Shown: positions 43,791 to 56,199 of the stretch, piece after piece
How the letters are laid out: each line of letters opens with the position of its first letter
Position numbering within the stretch: position 1 is the first letter of the stretch
DNA from: Lantana camara
Lineage: Eukaryota > Streptophyta > Magnoliopsida > Lamiales > Verbenaceae
NCBI GenBank assembly: GCA_037501455.1
Contig: CM074858.1
Location: 87,456,501-87,520,500 of the forward strand
Direction of reading: 5' to 3'
Length of the DNA: 64,000 nt
Translations under genes and position numbers: made by a program
Notes under the pieces: generated by a model
The model's database searches: none
What the model was told of the DNA's origin: nothing
Seen by the model: the letters and a program-made list of their open reading frames with translations, nothing else

Positions 43791-46325
43791 CCCTTAAGCC
43801 TCACATTTTCAAGACATAAATCACTTCTCTCTGCCTCCCAAAAACCCCACGCCACACCCTCTCTCTCTTACAAGGTTAGTTTTTTTTTTTTTATGCTCTA
43901 ATTTATGCTTTAATTTCATGTATCGTTTAGATAATTTAATTATTATATTTTATATGCTTTAATTTATGTTCAATATTTATGCTTTCCTTAGGAAATTATG
44001 ATTTAGGAATTTATATTTCATGAATTAAAGTTAGGAATTTAATTTATAAAAATGCATGATTAGTATATGAAATAATTTAAATATGTGTGTATATGTTTAT
44101 AGTTATGTTCTTGAATATTTAAATAGATTCATGTTTAGGAAATTTGGTTAAGAATTAATTTTCATGTAAAGTTTATATATTATGCTCATTTATGCTTTAA
44201 TCTTATGTTACGAATATGAATTTAATGAAGAATGCCTAGAACATCTTATGAATATTCAAGTATGATCAAGAACATGTTCTTAGTGTTCTTGATTAGTGTG
44301 TGAAGTGTGTGTGTGTCGTGTGTGTAGTGTGTGTTAGTGTGTGAAAGATTAGGTGCTTAAGTGTGTGTCTAATCCCCCACGCTTAAATAATAGTTGTTTC
44401 CAAATAATGATTTCAAAATAAATAAGATTAAATTGGAATTTTAACTAATAATTCCTGATTAATATTTTAATTAAATAGAATAGGGGATTACAGTTTTAAG
44501 AATCATTTAAACATTTCATATTTCAAATATCGTTTTGAGATTTGAAAACGTTCAACGTTTCAAACATTAAAAGAGTAAGATTTCTGTTTTAAAACAAATT
44601 CAAATCTTGATTTTTATCAAACTAAAATAGAAATTTCAAATAATAATACCTGTCTAGGATTTTCAAATCGGATATTTCAAATACCATTTCCAAAATAAGA
44701 TTTCTTTATTAAAATTATGGATTTATTTTATAACATAGAAGTTTACTAAGATTCATAATTTGATTAATAACCGCTTGTTTTGTAAGCCTTGTTTGAATGT
44801 TAAAGTTGTATTTTACCAAAATATTATTTTGTGATCTCATTTCATGATATGGTATGCTTTATTGTGATAACTTGTCTATATGATTAGTCCTAGTTTAAGG
44901 ATTAGAAACTTGATCACAACTCACAGGTGAAGATTTGGACTGAGTAGGACTCCGGTATTATTACATAATACCTGGTTACTGTAGGTGAGGTGAAATATTT
45001 CCAACTGGGATCATGAGTCTATATATATATATAACATTTTATGTCCTACGCTAATACAGTTCAGGTCTTACCCCTTTATAAATGATACTACCCCTTTTGG
45101 GAAAATAGTTTAATATCAACTTATATTATTCTAGTATACAAAATCAATCATTTTAAAGTATTCATGTTGTTTTGTCTTCTTATAAAGATTAAAGTATTTC
45201 ATGTTATAATGTTCCGGTACTACATTACCAACTATCTAGTACAGTTAAATGCAAGTAAAATATCTTTTCTTATTATGGGCCCTGGTGGTATCGGTAGAAG
45301 TAATAGACCTAGAAGCGAGCACCAATGGCTATTATTATACCAGCTCCAACTAGATCTTGGTGATGGTCTAACTGAAGGTTAGTTATTCCAAATCAAGTGA
45401 CGGGAAAAGATACGTCCCTCGTAAACTCATGTATATCGTCACTAGGGGTAGCTCCCTGAGGTGACACCGGAGGAAAAAAGAATTATATTATTTATTTCAT
45501 TAGTAACGACATCTTGATCAATGTCGTTACGAATATTCTCGGTTTTAATGAGTAAAGGTTGGAGAACGCCTAACTTGCAGGCATCATATTGTTCTAAAAA
45601 GGGTTCATGTTTTCTCAAAGTATAGCCTGCAACCCCCTCTCCCGTTATTTTAAAATAAATATGAACCCAGTATTATTATTGATATAATATTTTCCTATTA
45701 TCGGGTACTAACCAAGGAGTTTCTTGGTTAACCTTATTATGTATATTTATTTAAACATTGCTCTCAAAATTATTACTTCAGTCTTGTTCACTTTTCTAAT
45801 AGGATCTTCTGAATAAAAGTATTTTAGTTAAAACCCTAAAAGTTCTATTCATATATATATATAGTTCCAACCATCTCCTCACTTAGTCACTTTGACTTAA
45901 CCCTCGCTCTTTTCAAATTCATGATTTCAGGTATTGCCATCGGTCTTTAGCTGGTATCTTGAAGTATAAAGAGTCCATTATCTTGTGCATATTAGATCAG
46001 GTTCACTCGATTGAGGCAAGTTAGACTATAATCCCTTCTAGTTATTAAGTACTCTAGTATCATACTCTTAGATCATGAACAACTTTAATCCTACGATATT
46101 GCTCCTATGTTTTTCATAAATTTTAAATTATTCTAATTGTTTTATTTACTGCCCCAAACATAAGCTGTTGATTTAAATGTTTCAAATTCCGCTGCTATGT
46201 TTTCTTACTCTGATATCGTATAGCATCGTCCGTTTGCCTGCGTGCCTCTCAGGTGCTAGGTCTCACATCCACCTGGGAAGTGCGACGGTGCGGGGTTGTA
46301 GCATATTTGGGGGCGCTACAGTTCG

Positions 46326-48113
46326 AGCCTCTAATCAGCCTCCCTGCGGCAGCCTGCTTTGTATGCTCAAAGAAACTACCATCGAGAATTAATTTAATCC
46401 ACCCCGGGTCCGGGGTCTGCCATTCCATCTGTTCCCGCTGCCTGATGTTTTTTATTGGATTTCTCGCAAACACAACCAACATATCTGCAGCCATCTTTGT
46501 AATATTATTAAAGATCACATTACGACCTCCAAATTCCGCTGATATTCATGTTTATTGTGAGATTTCCAAAGGTTTCAGATGATGGACAGCAATACCATCC
46601 ACCAAGGTATTTCAGGCTGTAACTTACGTTTGACATCCGCCTGAAGGAGGATCTCCAGCCATCTCATCTGCTGCATTCACCTTATGTTGGTGTAGGTTTC
46701 CCGATCGACACAAAGTTCCCACACCTTTTCTACGAGGGGGCATTCCTTCAAGATATGCGTAGCATCTTCCCTATCTGAACGACATCTCGTGCAAAAGTCC
46801 GAAGAGCCAAATCTTCGATCATATTTCAGTGAATTAGTGAACAAGCTATTATGCTTGAAAAGCTAAAGGAACGTGCGTATTTTTTTTGGACAAGGAATCT
46901 GCCAGAGTTTTCGCCATGATGGACCCTTAATGTTCGAACTCGGCAGCAGACCACGGTATGCTGATTGAATAGTAAAGATACCATTGGTCGTGCCATTCCA
47001 CATAATTTTGTCTTCATCATCACCGAAAGACAACGGTAATGCCTGAATTTCGCGTCGCACTTGTTCCAGTAGACTAGTTTTCAGAGAGCTGAAGTCTCAT
47101 GTCTTATCCGAATTGATGATGTCTCCAACCACTTTATTATCATCCTCAACATCAATATTATCTCCTAGATGCACCCTCAGAGTTTCTGACGAGAGCCAAC
47201 GGTCATCCCATAACCATACGTTGTCACCTCTGCCAATTCTCCATCGAAAAAACGATTCCAGCTCCTTAACGCTCTTATTAATTCCTTTCCAGGACCTTGA
47301 AGATGTCATCTTGGGTTGATGATCCAGCATATCTTCACCCCCAAGATATTTTTTGGGAAAAATACGACTCCAAATCGTGTTATCTCCGCGGACTATTTTC
47401 CATCCTATTTTTGCAAGAAGGGCTATATTCATTTTTCTAGCTTCTTTAATTCTAGGTCCACCGTTTTCTTTTCTTTTCACCACTGTATCCCACTTCACAA
47501 GATGGGTCCGTAGCTTAGACGTGTCCATCGACCACAAGAAGCTTCGATCCATCCTATCTAGCTTCTCAAACACATGAGTACGCAGCCAGTTAGTGTGCAT
47601 ATGATACACCGGAATAGCGTTTGTGACTGACTTGATGAGAGTTACTCTCCTTGCGAGGTTTAGGTTCTGAGATTTCCATCATGACAATCTAGGTTCAACC
47701 TTTTCCAACATTGCTCCGTACACTTCACACAGATTTCTCCCCATGTTCATCTTTACTTCCAAGTACCTGCCAAGGGTCAAAGTGCTGGTTCGAATCCGGC
47801 TCGTGACAAAGTGAAACTGGCCCGGCCAGCCGGAATATGTTTTACAAATCTTTCATTGAAAGACAGAATCAAAGCACCGGTTGCTTCCACTTGTGGCCTT
47901 CTTCGACTGCCTTGACACCAAGATATCAAGGAGTTCTCCGGTGCATGGCTATTTCAGAGTTGTCGTACTTGCTATTCCAAGGATATTGCAAATTTCACTT
48001 TGCTCAGCCAACGGAATACAATGACCAAACATGATTTGTGATTTTTCACAGCTAAGTTTTAGCCCCGAAGCCGCACAGAAAGTCTAAATAACTTGCTTAA
48101 CACAGTGAGCTTC
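46326..48113 (-). pseudogene. LINE ORF2 middle part: RT end, zf-RVT, start of RNase H
   Basis: On the minus strand from 48113: CAASGLKLSCEKSQIMF and ICNILGIAS (end of the RT palm/thumb), then about 180 bp that does not fit, then LGRYLEV, ARRVTLIKSVTNAIPVYHMH, LDRMDRSFLWS and WDTVVKRKENGGPRIKEARK. These are the usual plant L1 blocks after the RT core. The zf-RVT region follows (MWNGTTNGIFTIQSAYRGLL, WRKLWQIPCPKKIRTFL), and finally WQTPDPGWIKLILDGSFFEH, the beginning of RNase H. Several stops and frameshifts occur (for example at 48084, 47680 and 47100). Confidence 0.85.
47777..47956. other. Extra segment inside LINE with tRNA T-arm-like motif
   Basis: LINE protein reads ICNILGIAS up to about 47957 and resumes LGRYLEV at about 47776, where these motifs are normally adjacent. 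The 180 bp between contain GCTGGTTCGAATCCGGC (47784-47800), which folds as a tRNA T arm and matches the pol III B box. TCAAAG..C.GGTT occurs near both 47777 and 47872. It could be a 5'-truncated tRNA-derived SINE; no A box or matching acceptor stem is present. Confidence 0.3.
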
Positions 48114-49296
48114 TGTAACGCCCCGCATTTTTGTACCTACAGGTATGACGTCACAGGGTTCGATACTTGCATTTTTAATTATTAAATATGCCTTTATATA
48201 TTAATTTTAATGTTTATATGCTATTTTAATTTACATGAAATTATTTGATTCGATCCGTATGTGTACGAATTTAATTTTGATTTTTGTGACAACTTTCTAT
48301 GCATGAGATATGTGTGTTATGAACATATTTATATACTCTTTGCATGCTTTTAAGATCATTTGTTTAGGTTTTGGATTGTTTTGTTTTAACGGGACTTAAA
48401 AGGGGCTAAAGGGCATTTAGGACACCTTGGGTTCCGGACGGCATAACTTGAGCTCAGGAATTTGAATTCACCAACGTTGGACTCATTTCAACGATTTGGG
48501 TACAATGGAACAAGCCTCATAATTTTCTAAGCACATTTGATCCTCCGAAATTTAACCGAACCGAGCCTCACGCTCATTTTGGACCACCCTTCACTAGATT
48601 GGCGATATCTCACTCAATACTTAACCAATTAATTCAAACTTGGGACCCACATACTCCTAACTTAATACCCTACCACCCCATGCCCTTGCCATTTCGTTCA
48701 TCAATCAAGAAAGGAGGAAAATTTCAGTCAAAAGCAAGGAGAGAAAGCCCTATCTCGTCATTATTCACCCACCTCCACATTTGAGCTCGTAACTTCTTCA
48801 ATCCTTCTCCAATCCAAAAGGTGAGCATAGATTCTTATTCTTTGCTTCCTTGTGATCATTTAAAGTTATGATTTTCTTATTTTTCACTAAGTTTTGAGTA
48901 TGATATGGAGATTGGAATGAATAGTTAGGTTTAAATGATATTCTTGAATCTATGTATTACTTTGAGTTATTTGTTGGATTAAAGCTTGTTTGTTGATCAC
49001 TCTTGCATCTGTATTGCATTTATGGACTTGGAATTCATGGTGGTTGAGGTATTAGTGATATACCATTAATGGAGGTTGCTTTTCTTGAGTTTGAAGAAGC
49101 ATGAATATTGAACCTTTGCCTTTCATCTCTTAAACGTTTAATGTATATGCTTGTGTGGGGAATTTGCTGCCTTTTTCTTGTCCAATTCGTGTCTTATATG
49201 TTGTATGTTTGCTGCCTTTTCCCTGCCATCGTTGCCCTGTTTTCCCTTGCCAAGAACTGCTGCTATTGCTGCATTTGTTTCGCGAGCAAGAAAGGC

Positions 49297-49382
49297 AACA
49301 CGGTCGTATCCATGTTGCTTGAAAAAAGGGGGAGGCCGTGTTGTGTGTTCGAATTATTGGGAATAAATGGCGAGGCCGTGTT
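49297..49382. repeat. Degenerate palindrome sites, left part
   Basis: AACACGGTCGTATC at 49297 and a half-conserved site ending GGCCGTGTT at 49329-49342 are 32 bp apart. A third site (49369-49382) follows in a 40-bp tandem duplication (GGCCGTGTTGTGTGTTCGAA twice). The F1 copy B insertion lies just after it. Confidence 0.6.
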
Positions 49383-49395
49383 GTGTGTTCGAATT

Positions 49396-52300
49396 TGTAG
49401 CACCTCCCCTAGTACTACAACTCCCGCACCGTAATACTCCCCAATTGCAGGTTAGACCTAACGCTCAGAAAATACTACGGCGAACGGTCAAGATAATATG
49501 TGAGTAAAGTGTATGACACAGTGCAGCGGAAGGTAAAGAAGTTTAAAACTTTATCAATAATGGGGAGAATAATGTATAACAAATAAGGAATCTCATCATT
49601 GTTTAAAATGGTTTGCAAAAGAGTACAACATAGTGAAATAGGAGAGGACTGAATTATACCGACACTAGGCTCAAGACAGTGTATTTTCAGGATCAGATCA
49701 ATTCTACTATTGTATTGCTTCAAGATACCTCTAGTTGTCGTTCCTCGATTCCTGAAATCATGCATTTTAAAGTAGGCTAGAGGGTTAGTCAAAGTGACTA
49801 AGTGAAGGGGGTATATTGGTTTGTAAATATATGTATACGTATATAGATATATTTATACGATCAAGAAGATCTTGATCTAAAATATTGACAATAGAATATA
49901 GCAAATATGAAACGGTTCATAAGAGTTGTTGAAATAGGGATAGGGGTAATTTGGAATATTTCTAGAAATATGAACCATTTGTAATAATAACTTTAATGCC
50001 CGCAAGCTAGGCCTCTCCATCCGTAACTCCGTAAAAAGTTGATAAAATAGTAACGACACTGTACATGGTATCGATACTTTAGTAAAACCAATAAGATAAT
50101 ATCTCCTTAACTCCATTGCCGTTGGGGAGCTACCCCTAGTGGCTATAACAAGAATTCGGGAGCTCTTATCACTCCCAGGAAGCACTTATCACTCCCCTTT
50201 AACTTGGCGTGGAATAACTAACCTCCAGTTAAACCACTACCAAGAGTTTGTGGCAGTCCGCAGCACCAACAACACCCTCGGCCCGATACCTTCCGGGTAA
50301 TTGCTCGCTACGGATACAGCCGGGGCCCATAATAATAGTAATGATAAGATACTTTGCTTGCTTAGTCGGGAATCAGTTCTTAGTAATGATCGGACTGAGG
50401 TAATATGTATAAGGTCCGAGTAAGATCCTGATTCCGACATAAAAGTATTTTCCTCGTAAAGAGGGATATTGTTATGTGATATTATGTATATGGGATAGTA
50501 AATCATAAATAATAGGTAGGCTTGAAAATAGTTTTGTATATAGATACATAGATATATAGGCATGACTCCAGTTGAAAACGTTTTAACCCTCACCTATACC
50601 GGTAGTCAAGTAGATTCCATCGTTCGGTCCTAGTTTTGCCTGAAAGTATTAACTACTATAGGCTTAGGACTAAGTTCTTGTTATTTTTAATCAAATAGGC
50701 ACATATAATACAGAATGTAACACATTAGATCTTATTGTTCTAATCAAGAAGTTACATAACATGTAACAAGTTAAAGAATTCCCGGTAAACCCTAATTTTA
50801 ACTGTTTAAGGGAATTTAATTAATTAATCAGGTTTCATGAATTCTTTAACCATTCAAATATTTATTATCCACATTACAATCCTAATTGAAGTATTAGAAA
50901 TAAGTTTTAGGGTTTAATTCAACAATGTAGGTTGATTTGGAATTATTTTACAATTTACCGATTTTTGGAATAATTTGGATAAAATCTTTCTTTAAAAATT
51001 CCAAAACCCATTTTATAATTATTTTTAAATTATTTTCGAAATTAATTGAATATGGGTTGACTAAAAAGTCAAAGTTACTATTGAAAACATTTACCATTCA
51101 ATTTCTTATGAATTAAACACTTTATAACATAAAATCGAACACACACATACACACACTATCACACGTACACCCTAATTTGTTCAAGAACATTATGAATGTG
51201 TTCTTGAGCTCATGAATATGTTCATACAAGCTCAAGATCAGATTTAATAAGTTCTAAGTCCATAACACATAATTAAAGTCATAATGTAGCACTTTATATA
51301 ACTTTAATCATAAAATTAATTCTAAAGAAATTAATCTAGGCATGAATTTAATCAAACAAGAACATAATTATTTAAATACATATTCATATTATATCATATC
51401 ATAATTCATGCATTTTATTAAATAAAATTCCATAATGTAGGCACATTGTACATAAAACTAACAATTATGCACTTATTTCATAAAATAAAATTCCTAAAGC
51501 ATAATTTAATTAAATCTAAGCATGCCACTATTATTATTATACTAAAGACATAATATAAAGCATGAAATAATAAAAGAAAAGCACACCTTGTGAGAGAGAG
51601 GGGGTATTGCCGTGACTTTTGAGTGAGGGAGAGATGATTTTGTGTGAATTTTGTGTTATGATCTCTAGGGTATTTATAGTTGTAATTTAGGGGCTTATGT
51701 TGCAATTATCCTATAGTTTATATGATGACTAAGGGGTTGAGTAGGCTAATGTATTTATTAAGGGGCTAGGTGTATATGCTAGGTGTATATGTGATGTAAG
51801 TGCTTATGTATACATAATTATGTAAGAAATACATCATAAATAAAATAAATCTAAAATAGAGCAAAATGATCATAAATTCATAGGAGAATGTCTAGGTTTT
51901 AGTTTGAAATGAGAGAAATTGCAAAAGAAAGGGAATCGAAAGGGCTTTCTAATGGTTATAAATACTTAACGTTTGAACGTCTACATTTAAAGTAGTAGTC
52001 GTTCGGGAATTTTGAAAAATACAATAAAATTTATAAACGAAGCTAGAATGTGAATTGATTTCCGAGAAAATGTCCATGATTCTTGAAATAATTCAAGGAT
52101 CATTTTGACTGTAATATTGTATACCAAATGTTGGACGGTTTGGAAATTAGTTTTTACGGTGGAAATAGTACTTTGAGAAAATAAAGAAAAATTTATAAAT
52201 CGAGTTAGGGTTTGTACTAGAGTTTGGAAAAGATCCTAAAATTCATAAAATAATCCGAGGATCGTAATGGTTATAATATTGTATAGGAAAAACGTTGAAA

Positions 52301-52798
52301 TTCGGAAATTTCTAATTTAGGGCAAAACTAGGGTTTTTCGGCCGGTTTTGATTTCTAAGGAAGCTACGATAAGAATTAGGGTTTGGAAATCATACCAAAA
52401 TTCATAAAATTTTGCAAGGATTCTATCGAGCCCAATATTGAATAGGTAAAAGTGTTTCGAAAATTCCTACAATTAAAGATGAATAGTAACTAGGGACCTA
52501 AATGGAATTTTCAACAAACAAATTTTCAAAACATATTTCGGGATGATAAAAGCTATGATATGAGTTTGAAAAATGTGGAAACCAACTTTCTAAGGTTTCT
52601 TAAGGTTTAGGTAAAGATCTAGGGTTCGGTGAATGAATAGTGATATGTCTCTCTCAAAAGGCACAAATCATAAATCGAAACATAAATGCACATAATTCAC
52701 GTAAAATGGAATACGTAATGGACCGAGGTTATAAACGCTTTCCTCTTAACCCTTTACTTACCCGTGCTATCCTGATCTCAAAAATCCGGGCTGTTACA
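49396..52798 (-). repeat. Solo LTR of family F1 (copy B), 3.40 kb
   Basis: On the plus strand it starts TGTAGCACCTCCCC and ends GGGCTGTTACA; on the minus strand, TGTAACAGCCCGGATTTTTG. GAATT target duplications lie at 49391-49395 and 52799-52803. It is homologous in reverse orientation to copy A (29612-46320). It contains no gag or pol motifs. Since it sits in the Tekay-like solo LTR, it is younger than that LTR. Confidence 0.9.
51671..51680 (-). promoter_or_regulatory. F1 LTR TATA box (copy B)
   Basis: The minus strand reads ACTATAAATA followed by CCCTAGAGATC and a CT-rich leader ending CTCTCTCACAAGG, parallel to copy A at 43781. Confidence 0.65.
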
Positions 52799-52817
52799 GA
52801 ATTATTGGAAAAAAATA

Positions 52818-52948
52818 GACACAGCCGTGTCCCAATTGAACTGAAACATGACAAGGTCATGTCCTACTCTCGTTCTTGTTTTTTTTTAATTAAAATTTGT
52901 GTGACACGGCGGTGTCAAAGTTGTGAAGGATTATGACACGGCCGCGTC
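52818..52948. repeat. Palindrome sites in diverged solo LTR, right part
   Basis: GACACAGCCGTGTC at 52818, GACAAGGTCATGTC at 52850, GACACGGCGGTGTC at 52903 and GACACGGCCGCGTC at 52935. Both pairs are 32 bp apart, as in Tekay-2/3, while the distance between pairs is 85 instead of 83. Confidence 0.75.
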
Positions 52949-55084
52949 ATGTGAGTGCAGTGGGGGTTGTTGTTTCTTCTTCTCGTTACCTATTCAAACG
53001 AACTCCGATTTACCTGAATTTTCGACCACAGAAACCTTTCAAGTCTAGAACATTCTCCAATTGGAATCACTTTAAAATTCATCCTTGATTGTGAGATATA
53101 ATCGATCCATTTTGGTGTTGCCACTTCACCGAAAATCTACTTTCATCCAACTTCAAACCTTTGCCATTTTCTTCTCGCTTTGAACCACAATTCGATCCAT
53201 ATATCATTGGAAAGACCTAATTATCTAGTTTCATATGCAATAAACGAAACCCAATTCCAAGTTCTAGAATTCAAGATATTTCCAATTCTTTATAGCTTTT
53301 GCATTTCAGAAACTGTCAGCTCTCAACAAAACTTGCTCAAATCCGTGTTCTTGCTTTCCTTCCATTTTCTCGGCCTCCGTAAGTGGTTTGAATGAATTGT
53401 ATGCATGATTAATTGATAATATGTGATATATTTTGATATGATTATGAATCTTATGACATGGAATTCATTGTGTAAATAGAACGTTTAAGTGTTATAATAT
53501 GACCTTCTTTGCAACTATTGCTTTCTTTATGTGTTTAATGGATTCCTTTCACCTCAAATTGATTACTATGCATTGTTAACATGTATTATGATGTGTCATG
53601 AATTAAACAAATGAAAGAATGATAATGAACGGACACGATCTATTCGTGTAATAAAAGATTAAATTGTTTACTTGTTTAAATGGCATTAATTGTGCACATG
53701 AACATCCCCATAGCACATTGTTACAGCTTATGTGTGGCATATCATGTTAAAGCATTGTCGTGCATCATCTGTGGTTCAGTTGGAGTCTTGAGTCTCACGT
53801 ATGCACCATGTTGTCTTTTGTACAGTTTTCTCCAGGGCGAAGACGTGTTTGGTTCCTAGGCTACTTTTAGTCTTCTGTTCTTCTTGGTTGTGTTCGGGAA
53901 GGTGTAGCCAGGTGGTTTTCTCTACTATTAGCTAAATTGACCCGATATACCCCTAATGTGAAAAGTTTTGAACCAAAGTATTATAACTATATATTGAGTC
54001 TCTTTAGAGTAAATGATTTCAAACATTAAAGCTTTTTTTTTATGTATCCCTACCTAATGATTTTGGCGAGAACATGAATGGAAGCACTGAATGGGGCCAA
54101 CAAATTTAGTTCACGTGGCTATCCAGGGAGGCAAGGGCCGACCGTGATCCCTTGCACTAGTTCCAACCAAACTACGGTGATACCGGCCCTCGCTAGGAGA
54201 TTAGCGGGGAATGGGAGCTGAGGGTTTTGGGGTTTCATGGACCCCACTAGCCGTAATGAACTAGGGATGCATCCCGTGGGATGGGACACATCAGCGGGGA
54301 TAAGATCCCTGATGGGTCGGTACATGACAGCCAGGCGGACAATATTGTTGGGTCGGTAACTGATTGTGTATGAGTGAACAAACGAATGATCATGAATAAA
54401 TGAATGAATATTATGTGATCACTAATGAATGAATAGATAATGCACACACGAGGAAAAGGTTTGAGAATTTGCCCTCTAACCGGGCTCACGTAATGACCTC
54501 ATGGATATAATGAATAAATAAATTAATGGTTATAATCTCGCGTGTTGTTTTCTTTGTTTTCACCTACTTGGGAAATGTTTCAAACCTCGCACGGGATTAT
54601 AACTTGCATGTGCGTGTGTTTAATTTCCATATTATTATTGTATAAGCCTTGTTTTATACCTACCAGTCTCTTAAAGACTGAACCCGGTTTGTTTTCAGTT
54701 TTCTTGCAGGTTTTGGAGTGCTAGGCGGGATTTCGGGTCCGTAGTGTCGTGAGAAGTCGTGTATAGTTTACTTTTATGTTACACTCATATCACTTGCATT
54801 GTCATTACGATTATGAACTCCTGCAAGCGCTTTAATGTTTAAATTTGGAGCCTGTGAGCTCATTGACTATGTTAACCAACGTGATTGCTTCCATGCATAT
54901 TTCTTTAACCTGCACTTGGTTCTTTTATTGCTTATTTGGTTTCGAAAGTTAGCTCCCGCCTAGTATAGCGAGTGAGTGAGTCCCGTTCGCTCTGATTCGG
55001 CACGTGTATGGATTACCCATTTTATATACGGGTCGAGTCTTAGTGCAGGGGATGTGGCGTCACGCGCTCGGGCGCTATAGCTTC

Positions 55085-56160
55085 CGAGACCATTGCCTTT
55101 GCTTCTAGGATTATGTCATCCGCAAATAACAAATGTGAAATTACAACCTCGTTCTTGCTTGCTCTAATCGGTCGCCAATGCCCATTTGCTACTGCCTCCT
55201 CAATTAAGTATGTCAACTGCTCCGTACATATAACGAATGAGTATGGCGACAAAGGATCCCCTTGCCTTATCCCACAAGAGGTTTTAATATCCTCGGTCGG
55301 TGTACCATTCCAAAGAATTGTCGGATTGATACATTCAACACCATTCATGATTAGTTGAATACTTTGATTAAAAAATTCAAAGAATTCCAAAGTTTCTCGC
55401 AAGAAATCCCAACGAATTTTATCATAAGCTTTCTCTAAATCTAATTTCAAAATCATACCTCCTTTGTGATCCTTGGAGTGATGCAAAGTGTGAAGGACTT
55501 CTTGAAGCACGAGAATGTTTGTCATGCGTGCTCCTCCCTGGTATGATGTTGTTTTGATTAGGGGTAACAATCTGCGAGACAAAAGGTTTGATTCGAAGAA
55601 CAAGCAATTTTGTCACAATTTTAAGCAATACATTACATAAGGCGATAGGGCGGAATTGACTCATGCTTGTAGGTTGCTAGATTTTAGGAATTAGGCAGAT
55701 GAAAGCTCGTTCTATCCCTTCCGGAAAGGACCCTCGAGTCAGGCAGCCGTTAACAAACTCCACCACCAAGGTGCCTAAGACATCCCAATACTTCTGATAA
55801 AAGAGGGCCAGAAAGCCATCGGGGCTCCGTTGAATTCACAACTTTAAGAACCTCCGAGGTTAAAGCCAGTTGTGTAATGGAATTCGGCCATCTTGACGTT
55901 AAAGTACGTTGAATAAGACTTCTTGGCAATTGAAGGCCTCTATCCGAATCCTCGATTCTGAAAACCGCGGTAAAGAAATCCCTTGCATAAGCTCGCAATT
56001 TTTCCTCATTTGTTTCCCATATTCCTCCAATTTTTAGCACATTAATACGATTACGTCTTCCGCGTGTTATGGTGGAGATGTGGAAAAAACGAGTGTTCTT
56101 ATCTCCAAACCGGAGCCAATTAACTTGAAACTTTTGATATCATAGAATTTCCTCTTGACG
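55085..56160 (-). pseudogene. LINE reverse transcriptase, N-terminal and core part
   Basis: On the minus strand: WLRFGDKNTRFFHISTITRG near 56110 (the pre-RT signature of plant L1), then 56040-55750 (MLKIGGIWETNEEKLRAYAR), FRPIALCNVLLKIVTKLLVL, and the core with LDLEKAYDKIRWDFL, GIRQGDPLSPYSFVIC and the catalytic LLFADDIILEAK. The RT copies LINE RNA at the nicked target. Frameshifts lie at about 55750-55665 and 55540. The open frame stops matching at 55085, where the solo LTR starts, and the LINE continues at 48113. Confidence 0.88.
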
Positions 56161-56199
56161 AAGAATATCATTAAATTCTTATATCAATTTCCTTTCCAA

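Larger units (their letters stand above)
29612..46320 (+). repeat. Solo LTR of family F1 (copy A), expanded by three insertions
   Basis: It starts TGTAACAGCCCTAAATAGGG at 29612 and ends GGGGGCGCTACA at 46320. Target duplication GTTCG flanks it at 29607-29611 and 46321-46325. Own sequence: 29612-30024, 40640-40739, 42269-42931 and 43773-46320, about 3.7 kb. It is homologous to the inverted copy B at 49396-52798: both have CTATAAATACC with the following TCTCTCTYACAAGG, and the GTTAGTTATTCC...CACTAGGGGTAGCTCC block. No PBS, gag or pol is present, so it is a solo LTR left by recombination. The family resembles chromovirus LTRs (TGTAACAGCCC start). Confidence 0.88.
48114..55079 (+). repeat. Solo LTR related to Tekay-2/3 LTRs, split by F1 copy B
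   Basis: It starts TGTAACGCCCCGCATTTTTG and ends CGCTCGGGCGCTATA. Target duplication GCTTC lies at 48109-48113 and 55080-55084. Own length is about 3.56 kb once 49396-52798 and one GAATT are removed. The right end matches the U5 end of Tekay-2/3 LTRs (CTCCCGCCTAG, GTTCGCT..GATT.GGCACGTGT, ATATACGGGTC), but overall divergence is much greater. Palindromes with 32-bp pairing are kept at 49297-49382 and 52818-52948. No internal coding region is present. It is inserted in the LINE RT just after FADDIILEAKAMVSEA. Confidence 0.88.

Noticed and set aside
44281..44345. GTGTGTGTG-rich stretch as telomere-like or regulatory repeat
   Set aside because: Simple irregular (GT)n sequence inside an F1 LTR; it lacks the TTTAGGG unit and is not conserved in copy B beyond ACACACAC remnants.
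47735..47808. tRNA gene suggested by GGTTCGAATCC
   Set aside because: Only a T arm can be drawn. There is no A box, no D or anticodon arm and no 5' acceptor strand complementary to TCGTGAC at the right distance.
49108..49434. Cysteine-rich small protein of 108 residues
   Set aside because: It runs from the Tekay-like solo LTR into the inserted F1 LTR across the GAATT junction, so it is a chance fusion of two elements.
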